DNA of 64,000 nucleotides from CAVQJU01 sp963754955 (GCA_963754955.1 CAVWHY010000012.1:744001-808000), one strand, 5' to 3'; counted from the first letter of the stretch, positions 35,963 to 45,811 are shown. Notes: a model not told the origin generated them from the sequence alone. Made by a program: numbers and translations.

Positions 35963-38525
35963 GTGCGTGCGCCGGGCATTCGTCTCTCCTTCGTCCTGCT
36001 CTCCGTCGTCCTGCTCTTCTCCGGCGTCCCCAGGGCTCAGCAAGGAGCCGCAGGCGGCGTGCCCACACCGGAAGCGCATTTCGGCTTCCGCATGGGCGCT
36101 GACGGGTACCTCGCGCCGGCGGACGCCATCGAGAAATACGTCGAGCTCGTCGCGGCCGCTTCGGATCGCGTCAAGGTGGTCGATCTCGGGCCGACGACCG
36201 AAAACCATCGCACGGTCGCGGCCATCGTCTCGGCGCCCGAAAACATCCGTAACCTCGATCAGATCAAGCAAGAAAACCAGCGGCTCGCGGATCCAAGGAC
36301 GCTCCCGTCCGAGGAAGCGGGCCGGATCGCCGCCGCGCACAAGGTCGTCGTCGCGATCGGGGCCAGCATCCACGCGACGGAGGTCGGCGGCACACAGGCC
36401 GCGAACCAGCTTCTGTACGAGCTCGCGAGCTCGAACGACCCCGCGATCCTCGATCAGCTCCGGAACGTCGTGGTGATCATCATCCCGATGCTCAACCCGG
36501 ACGGCAACCGGCTGGTCGTCGATTGGTACAACAAGTTCAAGAACACGCAGTTCGACGGCGGGCCGATGGCGACGGCGGATCACAAGTACGCCGGCCACGA
36601 CATCAATCGCGATGGATTCATGATGAACCTCGCCGAGAGCCGGAATCTCGCGCGGTTCTTCAACGCCGAGTGGCATCCACAGGTGTTCCTGTCGATGCAC
36701 CAGATGGAAGGCGACGGTCCGCGGTTCTACGCGCCGCCGAACAGCGATCCCATCCATCCCAACTACGATCCCATCATTTGGCGCGAGGCGGCCCTCCTGG
36801 GCGCGTCCATGACGCTCGAGCTCGAGCGCGATGAGCGCGCCGGCGTGGTGTCGAGCAGCCCGTACGACTACTATTTTCCGGGCTACGAGGACTCCGTGCC
36901 GCTCGGCCACAACACGGTTTGTCTGCTGACCGAGGCGGCCGGCGCCAGGGTGGCCAGCACGATTGCGGAGACTCCGGTCGACCCCGCCGCCAAGATCGAT
37001 GCGCCGCACCCGTGGCCCGGCGGTCCGTGGCGGCTGCGCGACATCGTCGATTACGACCTCAGCGCGATGCACGGCCTCCTGCGTGGTGCGGCCGCGTACC
37101 GGGGCGAGCTCGTCCGGAGCTTCTACGACATGGGCCGGCGCGCCATCGAGGCTGGCGTGCGGGAGACGCCGTTCGCGTTCGTGATTCCGCCCGACCAGCA
37201 CGACGTGCTCGCGCTCCGGAAGCTCGAAGAACTGCTGCTCGCTGGCGGCGTCGAGATTCAGCGATCGCAGGAGCCCTTTCGCGTGAGCAACACGGCGTAT
37301 CCGGCCGGCACCGATTTGATCCTGCTGTCGCAGCGGTACCGGGCGTACGTCAAGACGCTGCTCGAACGGCAGGACTACCCCGCCCCCGCAGGCACCGGCC
37401 AGCGGCCGTACGACGCAACGGGTTGGACGCTGCCGGCCCAGATGGGCGTGGACGTCCGGACCGTCGAACGACCGTTCGAGCTGCCGTTGATGTCACGCAT
37501 CGCCACATCATCGCCGCGCGTCTCCCTCGACGACGGCGGGAAACATCTGGGGCGAGAAGAAGCCCGGCTACTACATCGTGGACGCGCGCGGCACGGCCGG
37601 CGCACTGGTGCGGAACCGTCTGCTGGCGGCCGGACTGCAGGTTTCGTGGCTGCCGAGCGCGACAGACGTGAACGGCTTCAAGTACCCGGCCGGATCGATC
37701 GTCGTGCCGGGCGTCAAAGAGGCTGAGCCCGTCTTGACGGCGATCGCCCGACAGCTGAATTTGCGCGTCGACGGAGCGAAAGGGAAATCGCCGGTGCCGG
37801 CGGCGGCGCGCACGGGTACCCGCCTCAGGGTGGCGCTCTACAAGCCCGCCGGGGATGACAACGACGAGGGATGGACACGCTGGGTACTGGACCAGTTCGA
37901 GTTCCCGTTCACCAGCGCGGACAGTGTCATGATCCGCGCCGGCGATCTGCGCGCGCAGTTCGACGCCATCATCCTGCCGAACGCGACGCCTGAACGGATC
38001 TTGAAGGGAATGGTGAAGGACACGGTGCCGCTCGGCTACGGCGGAGGCCTGGGCGAGGAAGGCGTTCGCGAGCTGGACGCGTTCGTGAAAGCCGGCGGCA
38101 CGCTCATCTGCCTCGATCAGGCGGGCGGGTTTGCGATCGACACGTTCAAACTACCCATCCGTGACGTCGCCCGTCAGCCGCGGGAGACGTTTTTCGCACC
38201 AGGCTCGCTCGTCGCCGTCGAGTTCGACACAGCCCAGCCGCTCGCGTACGGCATGCCGACGCGAGCCGCCGGCTTTTTTGCCGACGGCTCCGCGTACGAC
38301 GTGCCGCAGGATGGGTCGGTCACGACGATCGCCCGCTACGCCGCCAAAGACGTCCTCGTCAGCGGCCTGCTGCAGGGTGAATCAACGATCGCCGGGCGTC
38401 CGGCCATCGTCTCCGCTGCCGTCGGATCCGGCCGGGTGATTCTGTTCGGCTTCCGGGTGCAGCACCGCGGTCAGTCGTACGCTACCTTCCGCGCCCTCTT
38501 CAACGCCATCTTCACGTCGCGATAG
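35963..38525 (+). CDS. Secreted M14 zinc carboxypeptidase-like protein (one frameshift)
   Basis: Reconstructed protein of about 854 aa with a signal peptide (LSFVLLSVVLLFSGVPRAQQ). The M14 peptidase domain has zinc-binding HATE in VVAIGASIHATEVGG and later HQMEGDG. The C-terminal half has a glutaminase-like (GATase1) fold with VKAGGTLICLDQAGG. One extra A in the run at 37541-37543 splits the frame between DDGG and NIWGEKKPG. Start is a GTG at 35963. It resembles the second M14 gene at 58078-60806. Confidence 0.85.
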
Positions 38526-38527
38526 CG

Positions 38528-39268
38528 CTACCGCACCGCCGGCGATCCGCTGCCGACTTCGCGAATGACATCGCCGCTGGCGATGAGCGCGGCACCGCCG
38601 TCGCCGACGAACGTCGACCCATGCATCGCCGCGAGGATGCGCGGCTTCAGGCTGGCGAGCGCTGCCAGGTGCCGTTTCGTGTTCTCCGTGTACGGCACGT
38701 AGTCCATCAAGGGGGACTGCTGGTACGTCTCGAGCGCATCGCGGTAACGGCCGACGACGTCGCTGGTCGTGACCGGCTCGACGTTCCCGATCTGGTGCAG
38801 CAGGTCCGAACACAGCAGCACCGAGTCGCGTTCCTCGAACAGCATACCGGCGTCCCAGCCGTGCGGAAGGTGCGGCGTCGGCACAAACCGGAACCGGTGC
38901 GTGCCGGTTTCGAGGACTTCGTTCGGCTTCAGTCCGCGAGGCGGGCGGTTCGAGAAGTCGCCGATGTTGATCATCGCGCCGAGTTCGCCGCACACCGGCG
39001 TCGCGTTTGGCGCTGCGTTCAGCCACTCGTTGAGGGCGCCGCACTCGTCCACCTCGAAGTGGCTCCAGCTGATCCAGCGGAGCGCGGCCGGGTCGATGAG
39101 GGTCGCCACTGCGTCCCGCACGGCGGGAAACATGCCCCGCATGCCCGTGTGAAACAGGAGCGGCTCATCGTCTTTGACCAGGAAGTGATTGAACTGCAGG
39201 TCGAACTGCGGGGCGTACAGGCTGATGCGATAGAGATCCGGGGCAACCTCGTCAATCCGCGGCGTCAT
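38528..39268 (-). CDS. ODP-type metallo-beta-lactamase-fold protein
   Basis: 246-aa member of the oxygen-binding di-iron (ODP/flavodiiron-like) family without a flavodoxin domain. Metal-ligand motifs are SHFEVDECG (HxExDE), PHLPHGWD, LLCSDLLHQ and AMHGSTF. Members reduce oxygen or nitric oxide or sense oxygen. The start is taken at ATG 39268, because AAGGAGGA lies six nt upstream of it but directly abuts the alternative ATG at 39274. Convergent to the M14 peptidase. Confidence 0.82.
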   Translation of the reverse strand: MTPRIDEVAPDLYRISLYAPQFDLQFNHFLVKDDEPLLFHTGMRGMFPAVRDAVATLIDPAALRWISWSHFEVDECGALNEWLNAAPNATPVCGELGAMINIGDFSNRPPRGLKPNEVLETGTHRFRFVPTPHLPHGWDAGMLFEERDSVLLCSDLLHQIGNVEPVTTSDVVGRYRDALETYQQSPLMDYVPYTENTKRHLAALASLKPRILAAMHGSTFVGDGGAALIASGDVIREVGSGSPAVR

Positions 39269-39344
39269 ATCCATTCCTCCTTGCGCCGTTCGTGGCACGC
39301 ACAGGGAGTGTCACGACTAGGGAGTCCGTTACAGGGCCTCCACG

Positions 39345-39359
39345 TGGCACAGCCATTGC
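39345..39359 (+). promoter_or_regulatory. Sigma-54 promoter upstream of the SNF2 helicase
   Basis: TGGCACAGCCATTGC is a perfect sigma-54 match (TGGCAC-N5-TTGC), 100 nt upstream of the helicase ATG. A transcript start near 39371 is predicted. A similar 21-bp sequence occurs at 29411-29431. Confidence 0.6.
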
Positions 39360-39449
39360 GCCAAGGGTATACGCCAGGCTCACGAACGGGGGATTTTTCC
39401 CGTAATCGACGCGTCGCCGAATCGGGAGCCCCACGTATTGCCGATTCCG

Positions 39450-41831
39450 ATGGATTGCACGATGCAGATTCTGCGATCCGGCATGTCCGTACACGCCCGT
39501 CGCCAGCGGTGGCGCGTGGTGGACGCGCGTGCGTACGACGACTGCCAGCTGATCACGCTGTCAGGTCTTGGTCCGGCCAACTTCGGGGTCGAAACCCGTC
39601 TGCTTGCGCCCTTCGACTCGATCGAGCCGATTCCGGCGTCCGGGCATCTTCGGCTCGTGCGCCCGACGCGCTGGCGGCGTGCCTGCCGGGAGCTGCTGTC
39701 CAACCAGTTCTCGGAGGGGCAGCTCTGCGCGGCGGGGCGCGCCCGCATCGAGCTGCTGCCGCACCAGCTCGAACCCGCCATTGCGCTGGCGCGCGGCGAC
39801 GGCTGCCGCGTCCTGCTCGCCGACGAGGTCGGACTGGGGAAGACGATTCAGGCGGGCCTGGCCATCGCGGAGCTGCGGACGCGCGGCGCGGCCGACCGCG
39901 TGCTGATCATCACGCCCGCCGGCCTGCGCGAACAGTGGGCCGGCGAACTCTCGGAGCGCTTCAATCTCCAGGCTGACGTCGTCGATTTTCGCGCCGTGGC
40001 CCGCCGCATGGCGACGCTGCCGTACGGCGTCAATCCGTGGACGACCTGGCCGATCGCGATCGTCTCGGTGGACTACGTCAAGCGCGCGGATGTCCTGCCC
40101 GCCGTCGCCGCGTGCGCGTGGGATGTCATCGTCGTCGACGAAGCGCACGGCCTCGCGGGGGACAGCGACCGGCACGAAGCCGTGGCGGCACTGGCCGCTC
40201 GTGCTCCCTACGTCGTGCTGCTCACCGCGACGCCGCACAACGGGGATGTCCGTGCGTTCAGATCCCTGTGCGCTATCGGCGGCGAACCCGAACGGCTCCT
40301 GGTGTTTCGCAGGACGCGTCACGTCGTCCGGCAGGGGGCCTCGCGCCGCGTGCATCGCCTGCTGCTCCGCCCGAGCGCCGAGGAGTTCGAGATGCACGCG
40401 CGTCTCGAGACGTTCGGCCGCGCCGTGCGCGACGAGCGCGGCGAGCTCGACCCGGACGTCTGGCTCGCGCTGGCCGTGCTTCGCAAGCGGGCGTACTCGG
40501 GCGCGCACGCGCTGCAGCTCACGATCGCACGGCGCCTCGCCAGCCTGGGGCCGGAGCAGGACGTCGCCGGTCAGCTCCAGCTGCCGCTCGACGACATGGG
40601 CGAATTGGACAACGCCGACGAAGCGCCGGCGTGGCAGCCGGCCATGACGCTGCGCGATCGCGCGCGCGAACGACGGCTCCTGACATCACTCGCCGCCGCG
40701 GCACAGGCCGCCGCCGCTCGCGAGACGAAGTTCTCGGCGCTCTGCCGTCTATTGCATCGAATCGGCGAGCCCGTCATCGTCTTCACCGAATACCGGGACA
40801 CGCTGACCCGTGTCGAACACGTCGTGCGGAGCCTCGGAAAACGCACCGTCATCCTGCACGGCGGGCTGTCGCGGCACGAACGCTCGGCCGCGCTGCGCGC
40901 CTTCGACTCCGGCGAGCGCGCGATCCTGCTGGCGACGGACGCGGCCGGCGAGGGGCTCAATCTCCAGGGCGCGTGCCGGATCGTCATCAACCTGGAACTG
41001 CCCTGGAATCCTATGCGTCTCGAACAGCGGATCGGCAGGGTCGATCGCATCGGCCAGCGCCGCACCGTTCACGTATTCCATCTCGTGGCAGCCGGGACTG
41101 GTGAACAGCGGCTGCTCGAAGGGCTCCGGGATCGCATCGCTCGCGCCCGAACCGACGTCGGGTCGCCGAATCCTCTGGGTGATCCGGTCGCCGAGGAGGA
41201 AGCCGACGAAGCGAGCGCACACGTGGTGGCGTATCGCGCGCAAGGCGTTTTCGAAGCTCGACGCCTCGAGGCAGAGCGCGCCCTGTCGTTCCGTCGAACC
41301 GAAATCCCCCGGTTCGAATACGAGGGCAGCGGCCCGTTCGTCGCCGTGGCTCGGAACACCCGAACGCGCGTGTGCCTGTGTTCGCGAATCCTGCTGATCT
41401 TCGAAACGAGCATCGAAGACGGGTGCGGCCGCTGCGTGCTCTCTCAGCCGATCGCAGCGGCCGTGACGCTGGCGAGCCGACCATCGAGCCGATTCAGCAA
41501 ACGCTGGACCGACGAGGTGCTCGCCGCTGTGGCTCCTGAAGCCGCCGCGCTGGTTCACGCCGCAGCCGCGCCGGACCGCGCCGGCGCAGCGTCCGCGGTG
41601 TCGGCGTTCATCGCGACCCGAGCCGCCCGCGAACGGGAGATCGCGATCTCGCTCGCTCCCGCTCCGTTCCAGCCCGGTCTGTTCGACCGGCGGATGCACC
41701 ATGCGCAGGCCGCCGCTAAGGCAGCACAACAGGAACTCGCCGACGCAGGAGCTCGGAAACTGGCGGTTCTGGAACGCCAGGCGGCGCTGTCCGTGCCGTT
41801 CCCGGCTCTCCGGCTCGTGCTGATTCCATAG
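39450..41831 (+). CDS. SNF2-family DNA helicase/translocase
   Basis: About 793 aa. The N-terminal region (1-100) is unclassified. Helicase motifs are in order: Q-like region LLPHQLEPAIALARG, motif I ADEVGLGKTIQAGL (about 124), Ia, II DEAHG (about 229), III LLTATPHNGD, IV-VI with VFTEYRDTLTRVE, LLATDAAGEGLNLQ and QRIGRVDRIGQRR. It resembles RapA/DrmD-type proteins of prokaryotic defence. Start could be ATG 39450, ATG 39462 or TTG 39438; none has a strong Shine-Dalgarno. It lies 4 nt before the methyltransferase gene. Confidence 0.85.
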   Translation: MDCTMQILRSGMSVHARRQRWRVVDARAYDDCQLITLSGLGPANFGVETRLLAPFDSIEPIPASGHLRLVRPTRWRRACRELLSNQFSEGQLCAAGRARIELLPHQLEPAIALARGDGCRVLLADEVGLGKTIQAGLAIAELRTRGAADRVLIITPAGLREQWAGELSERFNLQADVVDFRAVARRMATLPYGVNPWTTWPIAIVSVDYVKRADVLPAVAACAWDVIVVDEAHGLAGDSDRHEAVAALAARAPYVVLLTATPHNGDVRAFRSLCAIGGEPERLLVFRRTRHVVRQGASRRVHRLLLRPSAEEFEMHARLETFGRAVRDERGELDPDVWLALAVLRKRAYSGAHALQLTIARRLASLGPEQDVAGQLQLPLDDMGELDNADEAPAWQPAMTLRDRARERRLLTSLAAAAQAAAARETKFSALCRLLHRIGEPVIVFTEYRDTLTRVEHVVRSLGKRTVILHGGLSRHERSAALRAFDSGERAILLATDAAGEGLNLQGACRIVINLELPWNPMRLEQRIGRVDRIGQRRTVHVFHLVAAGTGEQRLLEGLRDRIARARTDVGSPNPLGDPVAEEEADEASAHVVAYRAQGVFEARRLEAERALSFRRTEIPRFEYEGSGPFVAVARNTRTRVCLCSRILLIFETSIEDGCGRCVLSQPIAAAVTLASRPSSRFSKRWTDEVLAAVAPEAAALVHAAAAPDRAGAASAVSAFIATRAAREREIAISLAPAPFQPGLFDRRMHHAQAAAKAAQQELADAGARKLAVLERQAALSVPFPALRLVLIP

Positions 41832-41835
41832 GCCA

Positions 41836-44800
41836 ATGCCGGCCGGGCTCTCGGGCTACCTGCTGTCGGCGTCTTTTCTCGACGGCCGCCTTCGTACGGT
41901 CGACGTCGATTTCCGTACACGACGGCAGTTCGCCGCTGCCCGTCAGGCCGCGGGCACGCTGGGGCCCTCTTCCAGCCTCCGATCGATGCTCGACGCCGGC
42001 GCGGCCCCCATGGTCGACGCCCTTGGGTTCGGCCCGCCAGAGGATGTCGAGCGCGTCGGCGCGGTGCTCGTCTCGACTGTCGCAGCCGGAAACGATCGCA
42101 TCGCGCTCATCGTCGCGCCGTGGGCGGATCCTCTGGATCTCTTGTCGTCTGTCGGCATCAGGCAGGCGACGCTCCGATCAGCCCGCTGGTCCGCGCTTTT
42201 CAACGGGACGCACCTGCGCCTGATGGACGCGGCTCTTCCGTATTCCCGGCGGTTCGTGCAGTTCGACCTCGACATGGTGGCGGACGATGAGGGGGCGTTT
42301 GCGGCGTTCGCGTACGTGATGGCGTGTCTGCCCGACTCGCTACGCTCGCTGGTCGAGGCGTCGGAGCAGCATGGCGCCGCCGTCTGCCGGTCACTGAAGG
42401 ACGGCGTGCTGTCGGCGTCGGCCGAGGTGCTTCGCGCGCTCGTTCTTCCCTCGCGATCTCGCACCGGCTCTCCCGCCGCTTCATTCGAGCAGGCACTGAC
42501 GATCGTGTACCGCATCCTGTTCCTGCTCTTCGCCGAGGCGCGCGGTCTCGTGCCTGTCTGGCATCCGGTGTACCGCAACAGCTACAGCGTCGCGATGCTC
42601 GGCGCCCTCGCCGAACAGACCGGCCGAGCCCATGGTCTCTGGTCGGCGCTTCGCGCGATCGCACGTCTGGCGCACTCCGGCTGCCGCGCGGGCGACCTGC
42701 GGGTGACGCCCTTCAACGGACGCCTGTTCGCGCCGGCCGGCACACCGCTCGCCGAACGCCGCGACCTGGACGATGAGGCGGCGAGGCGGGCGCTGCTGGC
42801 GCTCACGACACGTCCGTCCGCCGACGGGGGCGCGCGCGAGCGGATCGCGTACGGCGACCTGGGTGTCGAACAGCTCGGCACGGTGTACGAGACCTTGCTC
42901 GACTACGAGCCGATCGTGCGCCGCCGGACCGGTGCCAGGCCTTCCGGCACGCAGCACGAGGTCCTGCTCGACCGCGGCTCCGGCGTCCGCAAGGCGACCG
43001 GCACGTTCTATACACCGCTGCCGATCGCCGACTACGTCGTGCGACGCACGCTCGCCCCGCTCGTGCGCGACGCGCCGCCCGAGCAGATCCTCGCCCTGCG
43101 CATCGTCGATCCGGCGATGGGCAGCGGCGCGTTTCTGATCGCCGCGTGCCGGTACCTCGCCCGGGCCTATGAAGCGTCGCTCGTCCAATCCGGTGGATGT
43201 CATCCGGGCGACATCGGCGAGCACGAGCGGGCGGCCATCCGCCGAACGATCGCGGAGCGGTGCCTCTACGGCGTGGATCTCAACCCGATGGCCGTGCAGC
43301 TCGCACGCCTGTCGTTCTGGCTCGCCACGCTGTCAGCCGATCGCCCGCTGACCTTTCTCGATCACCGCCTTCAAACGGGCGACAGCCTGCTCGGCGCGTG
43401 GCTCACAAACCTCTCCAGGCCGCCGGGACACCGCTTTGTGGCATCGCCGCGACACTCTGCGACGCTTCCGCTGTTCGACGTGGAGACCGCTCGACACGCA
43501 CTCGAGATCGCGCTGCCCATCCGGTTTTCGCTCGAATCGATCCCGAATGACACACTCGAAGATGTTCGAGCCAAGGAGGTGGCGTTCGCGCGGCTCAACA
43601 GGCGCGATACCGGGTTGTCGCGCTGGAAACAGGTCGCGGATCTGTGGTGCGCCTGCTGGCTGACGCCCGCCGGCGCTCGGATACCGCCGGAGGCGTTCAA
43701 CGCGCTGACGGACACCATCTTGTCTGGCACGGGCGCGCTTCCGCCTGCCGTCGCCGATCGTTATCTGGATCTGGCGCGCGAGGTGGCCCGTGCGCGGCAT
43801 CTGTTCCACTGGGAGCTCGAATTCCCGGAAGTGTTCTTCGGCCCTGACGGCCGCCGTCTCGAGAACGGCGGTTTCGACGCCGTTGTCGGCAACCCGCCGT
43901 GGGACATGATCCGCGCGGATGCCGGCTCCGCCGACGCGCGCGAGCGATCGCGGGCGTCAATCGCGCCGGTACTCCGCTTCGCGCACGACTCAGGCGTCTA
44001 CACCGCGCAGTCCGACGGCCACGCCAATCGCTACCAGCTCTTCACCGAGCGTGCGCTGGCGCTCACGCGCCGGGGAGGCCGCGTCGGCCTGGTGTTACCG
44101 GCCGGGCTGGCGACCGATCACGGCAGCGCGCCGCTGCGGCGCCGGCTGTTCTCGGCGTGCGACGTGGACGCCCTCGTCACGATCGACAACCAGCGCGGCA
44201 TCTTTCCTATCCATCGCAGCGTCCGGTTTCTGCTCCTGGCCGCGACCGCCGGGTCGGGCACCCGCGTTGTCTCATGCCGGCTCGGCGAGCGCGATCCCGC
44301 CGCGCTCGAAACAGCGGGCGACGAGGCGCCGGCGGATTCTCCGTGGTTTCCCGTGCGGATCACACCCGATCAGATTCGCCACCTGTCGGGCGACGACATG
44401 GCCATTCCTGATTTCCGGACGGAGACCGACATCGTCATCGCGGAACGCGCCGCGGCGCTGTTTCCACCCGCGGGCGACGAACGGGCGTGGTCCGCACGCT
44501 TCGGCCGCGAGCTGAACGCCACGGACGATCGCGCGCATTTCTGCGCGCCCGGCACGGGCCTGCCGGTCATCGAGGGCAAGCATCTCGAGCCCTTTCGCGT
44601 CGCGGCGGCGCGGGCGCGGGCCGGCATTGCCAGGGCGAAGGCGCGGCGGCTGCTCGATCCGTCGAGATACGAGCGGCCGCGCCTCGCGTACCGAGACGTC
44701 GCCGGTGCCGCCAACCGCCTGACGCTCATTGCCGCCATCCTGCCTGCCCACTGCGTCTCGACGCATACGGTGTTCTGCTTGCGCACCCCGCTGCCGCTTG

Positions 44801-45150
44801 CGTCGCAGTACTTCCTGTGCGGCCTGTTCAACAGCTTCGTCGTCAATTACCTGGTTCGCATGCGGGTGACGACACATGTCACGACGGCGACCGTCGAGCG
44901 ACTGCCGCTTCCTACACGCGATCACTCGCCGCGGGCGTTCCGCGAGATCGCGGCGATCGCGCGCCTTCTGTCCCGACGTGACGACGCCGCGTCCGCCACG
45001 CGCCTGCAGGTGCTTGTTGCGAACTTATACCAGCTGACCGCGGACGAGTTCGCGCACGTGCTGAGTACATTTCCGCTGATCCCCGCAGAAGAACGCGATC
45101 AAGCTTACGTGACGTACGTAGCCACAGAGGCACAGAGGACACGGAGATGA
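41836..45150 (+). CDS. Eco57I-class adenine DNA methyltransferase
   Basis: 1104-aa N6-adenine methyltransferase-like protein. The N-terminal 390 residues are unassigned. Then come FYTPLPIADYVVRRT (about 390), AdoMet motif I RIVDPAMGSGAFLIA (about 423), YGVDLNPMAVQLARLSF and catalytic motif IV NPPWDMIRAD (about 685). A target-recognition-like C-terminal region follows (LPVIEGKHLEPFRVAA and others). Architecture matches class I DISARM DrmMI or type IIG enzymes. The last dozen codons, including YVATEAQRTRR, are encoded by the left inverted repeat of the next cassette, so the native C-terminus has been altered. Confidence 0.85.
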   Translation: MPAGLSGYLLSASFLDGRLRTVDVDFRTRRQFAAARQAAGTLGPSSSLRSMLDAGAAPMVDALGFGPPEDVERVGAVLVSTVAAGNDRIALIVAPWADPLDLLSSVGIRQATLRSARWSALFNGTHLRLMDAALPYSRRFVQFDLDMVADDEGAFAAFAYVMACLPDSLRSLVEASEQHGAAVCRSLKDGVLSASAEVLRALVLPSRSRTGSPAASFEQALTIVYRILFLLFAEARGLVPVWHPVYRNSYSVAMLGALAEQTGRAHGLWSALRAIARLAHSGCRAGDLRVTPFNGRLFAPAGTPLAERRDLDDEAARRALLALTTRPSADGGARERIAYGDLGVEQLGTVYETLLDYEPIVRRRTGARPSGTQHEVLLDRGSGVRKATGTFYTPLPIADYVVRRTLAPLVRDAPPEQILALRIVDPAMGSGAFLIAACRYLARAYEASLVQSGGCHPGDIGEHERAAIRRTIAERCLYGVDLNPMAVQLARLSFWLATLSADRPLTFLDHRLQTGDSLLGAWLTNLSRPPGHRFVASPRHSATLPLFDVETARHALEIALPIRFSLESIPNDTLEDVRAKEVAFARLNRRDTGLSRWKQVADLWCACWLTPAGARIPPEAFNALTDTILSGTGALPPAVADRYLDLAREVARARHLFHWELEFPEVFFGPDGRRLENGGFDAVVGNPPWDMIRADAGSADARERSRASIAPVLRFAHDSGVYTAQSDGHANRYQLFTERALALTRRGGRVGLVLPAGLATDHGSAPLRRRLFSACDVDALVTIDNQRGIFPIHRSVRFLLLAATAGSGTRVVSCRLGERDPAALETAGDEAPADSPWFPVRITPDQIRHLSGDDMAIPDFRTETDIVIAERAAALFPPAGDERAWSARFGRELNATDDRAHFCAPGTGLPVIEGKHLEPFRVAAARARAGIARAKARRLLDPSRYERPRLAYRDVAGAANRLTLIAAILPAHCVSTHTVFCLRTPLPLASQYFLCGLFNSFVVNYLVRMRVTTHVTTATVERLPLPTRDHSPRAFREIAAIARLLSRRDDAASATRLQVLVANLYQLTADEFAHVLSTFPLIPAEERDQAYVTYVATEAQRTRR
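45121..45149. repeat. Left inverted repeat of the cassette
   Basis: Starts GCCACAGAGGCACAGAGGAC and ends ACGGAGATG. The final ATG is the start codon of the GxxExxY gene, while the repeat also encodes the last residues and stop region of the methyltransferase. Confidence 0.8.
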
Positions 45151-45536
45151 GTACCGACGAAGAACTGACGTCGATCAACCAGATTACGGAGCAGATCATC
45201 GGGTGTGCGATTGAAGTTCATCGCCACCTGGGTTCGGGGCTCCTCGAACAAAACTACGAAGCCGCGATGTGCATCGAACTGCTGAAGGCGGGACTGACGT
45301 TCGAACGTCAGCCGACGATTTCAATTGATTACAAAGGAACTAGGATCGGTGATCACAGGCCGGATCTGATCGTGTCAGGCACAGTCGTCGTCGAGCTGAA
45401 GAGCGTAGACCGATTCGATCCGGTCTTCGCAGCACAGGTGCTCACCTACCTGCGATGCACCGGCTTGAGAGTGGGCCTGCTGATTAACTTTAGCGGTCGA
45501 GTGTTGCGAACAGGGATTCGGCGGTTCATCCTCTGA
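45147..45536 (+). CDS. GxxExxY protein, PD-(D/E)XK-like
   Basis: 129-aa protein with the signature GLLEQNY (G31, E34, Y37). The nuclease-like core includes RPDLIVSGTVVVELKS with the D-(x)n-ExK pattern, and the C-terminus has QVLTYLRCTGLRVGLLINF. The family is related to PD-(D/E)XK nucleases, but its activity has not been established to my knowledge. It overlaps the methyltransferase stop by 4 nt. Since it lies within an inverted-repeat cassette, this tight linkage to the defence pair may be accidental. Confidence 0.85.
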   Translation: MSTDEELTSINQITEQIIGCAIEVHRHLGSGLLEQNYEAAMCIELLKAGLTFERQPTISIDYKGTRIGDHRPDLIVSGTVVVELKSVDRFDPVFAAQVLTYLRCTGLRVGLLINFSGRVLRTGIRRFIL

Positions 45537-45543
45537 CAAGAGT

Positions 45544-45572
45544 CATCTCTGTGTCCTCTGTGCCTCAGTGGC
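45544..45572. repeat. Right inverted repeat of the cassette
   Basis: Reverse complement begins GCCACTGAGGCACAGAGGAC, pairing with the left repeat at all but two positions. It starts 7 nt after the stop of the GxxExxY gene. Confidence 0.8.
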
Positions 45573-45585
45573 AACGTGATTCGCG

Positions 45586-45810
45586 CTAACTCGTAGGATG
45601 GCGCCGCGTCTGCGCGAGGTATCGCTCGGCTTTGGCGAGCGCCTGCTTCTCGGCCTCGTCGCGCGTCGGGCCCTCGGCGCGCGCGAAGCGCGCGCCGGGG
45701 TCGACGTTGTTGATCGTGCAATAGAAGACCGGGCCGACCTGATAGGTCTCGATTTCGATCGGCCAGCCGCCCAGCTCCTGCCGGCGGCGTTCGTATCCTT
45801 CGGCCTTCAA
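45586..45810 (-). CDS. Small hypothetical protein, 74 aa
   Basis: Charged soluble protein with a central YQVGPVFYCTINNVDPGA strand-rich part and a helical end (RDEAEKQALAKAERYL), compatible with a small alpha/beta fold. Starts at a TTG 1 nt after the sulfurtransferase stop, so it is likely cotranscribed and coupled. Family not recognised. Confidence 0.55.
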   Translation of the reverse strand: MKAEGYERRRQELGGWPIEIETYQVGPVFYCTINNVDPGARFARAEGPTRDEAEKQALAKAERYLAQTRRHPTS

Positions 45811-45811
45811 T

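Larger units (their letters stand above)
45121..45572. mobile_element. IR-bounded cassette carrying a GxxExxY gene
   Basis: The left end 45121-45149 and right end 45544-45572 are 29-bp inverted repeats with 27 of 29 matches; each contains the core CAGAGGACAC. Between them lies only one gene (45147-45536). No transposase is present. The same kind of CACAGAGG-type repeat flanking such genes in unrelated bacteria is my recollection, not checked here. It is therefore probably a small mobile or formerly mobile unit. Confidence 0.7.

Noticed and set aside
39438..45536. Complete class I DISARM system
   Set aside because: No drmA, drmB or drmC homologue is visible; only the helicase and methyltransferase components match.
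45147..45536. GxxExxY protein as third subunit of the helicase/methyltransferase system
   Set aside because: Its inverted-repeat boundaries show it arrived as an independent cassette, so functional linkage is not supported by the sequence.
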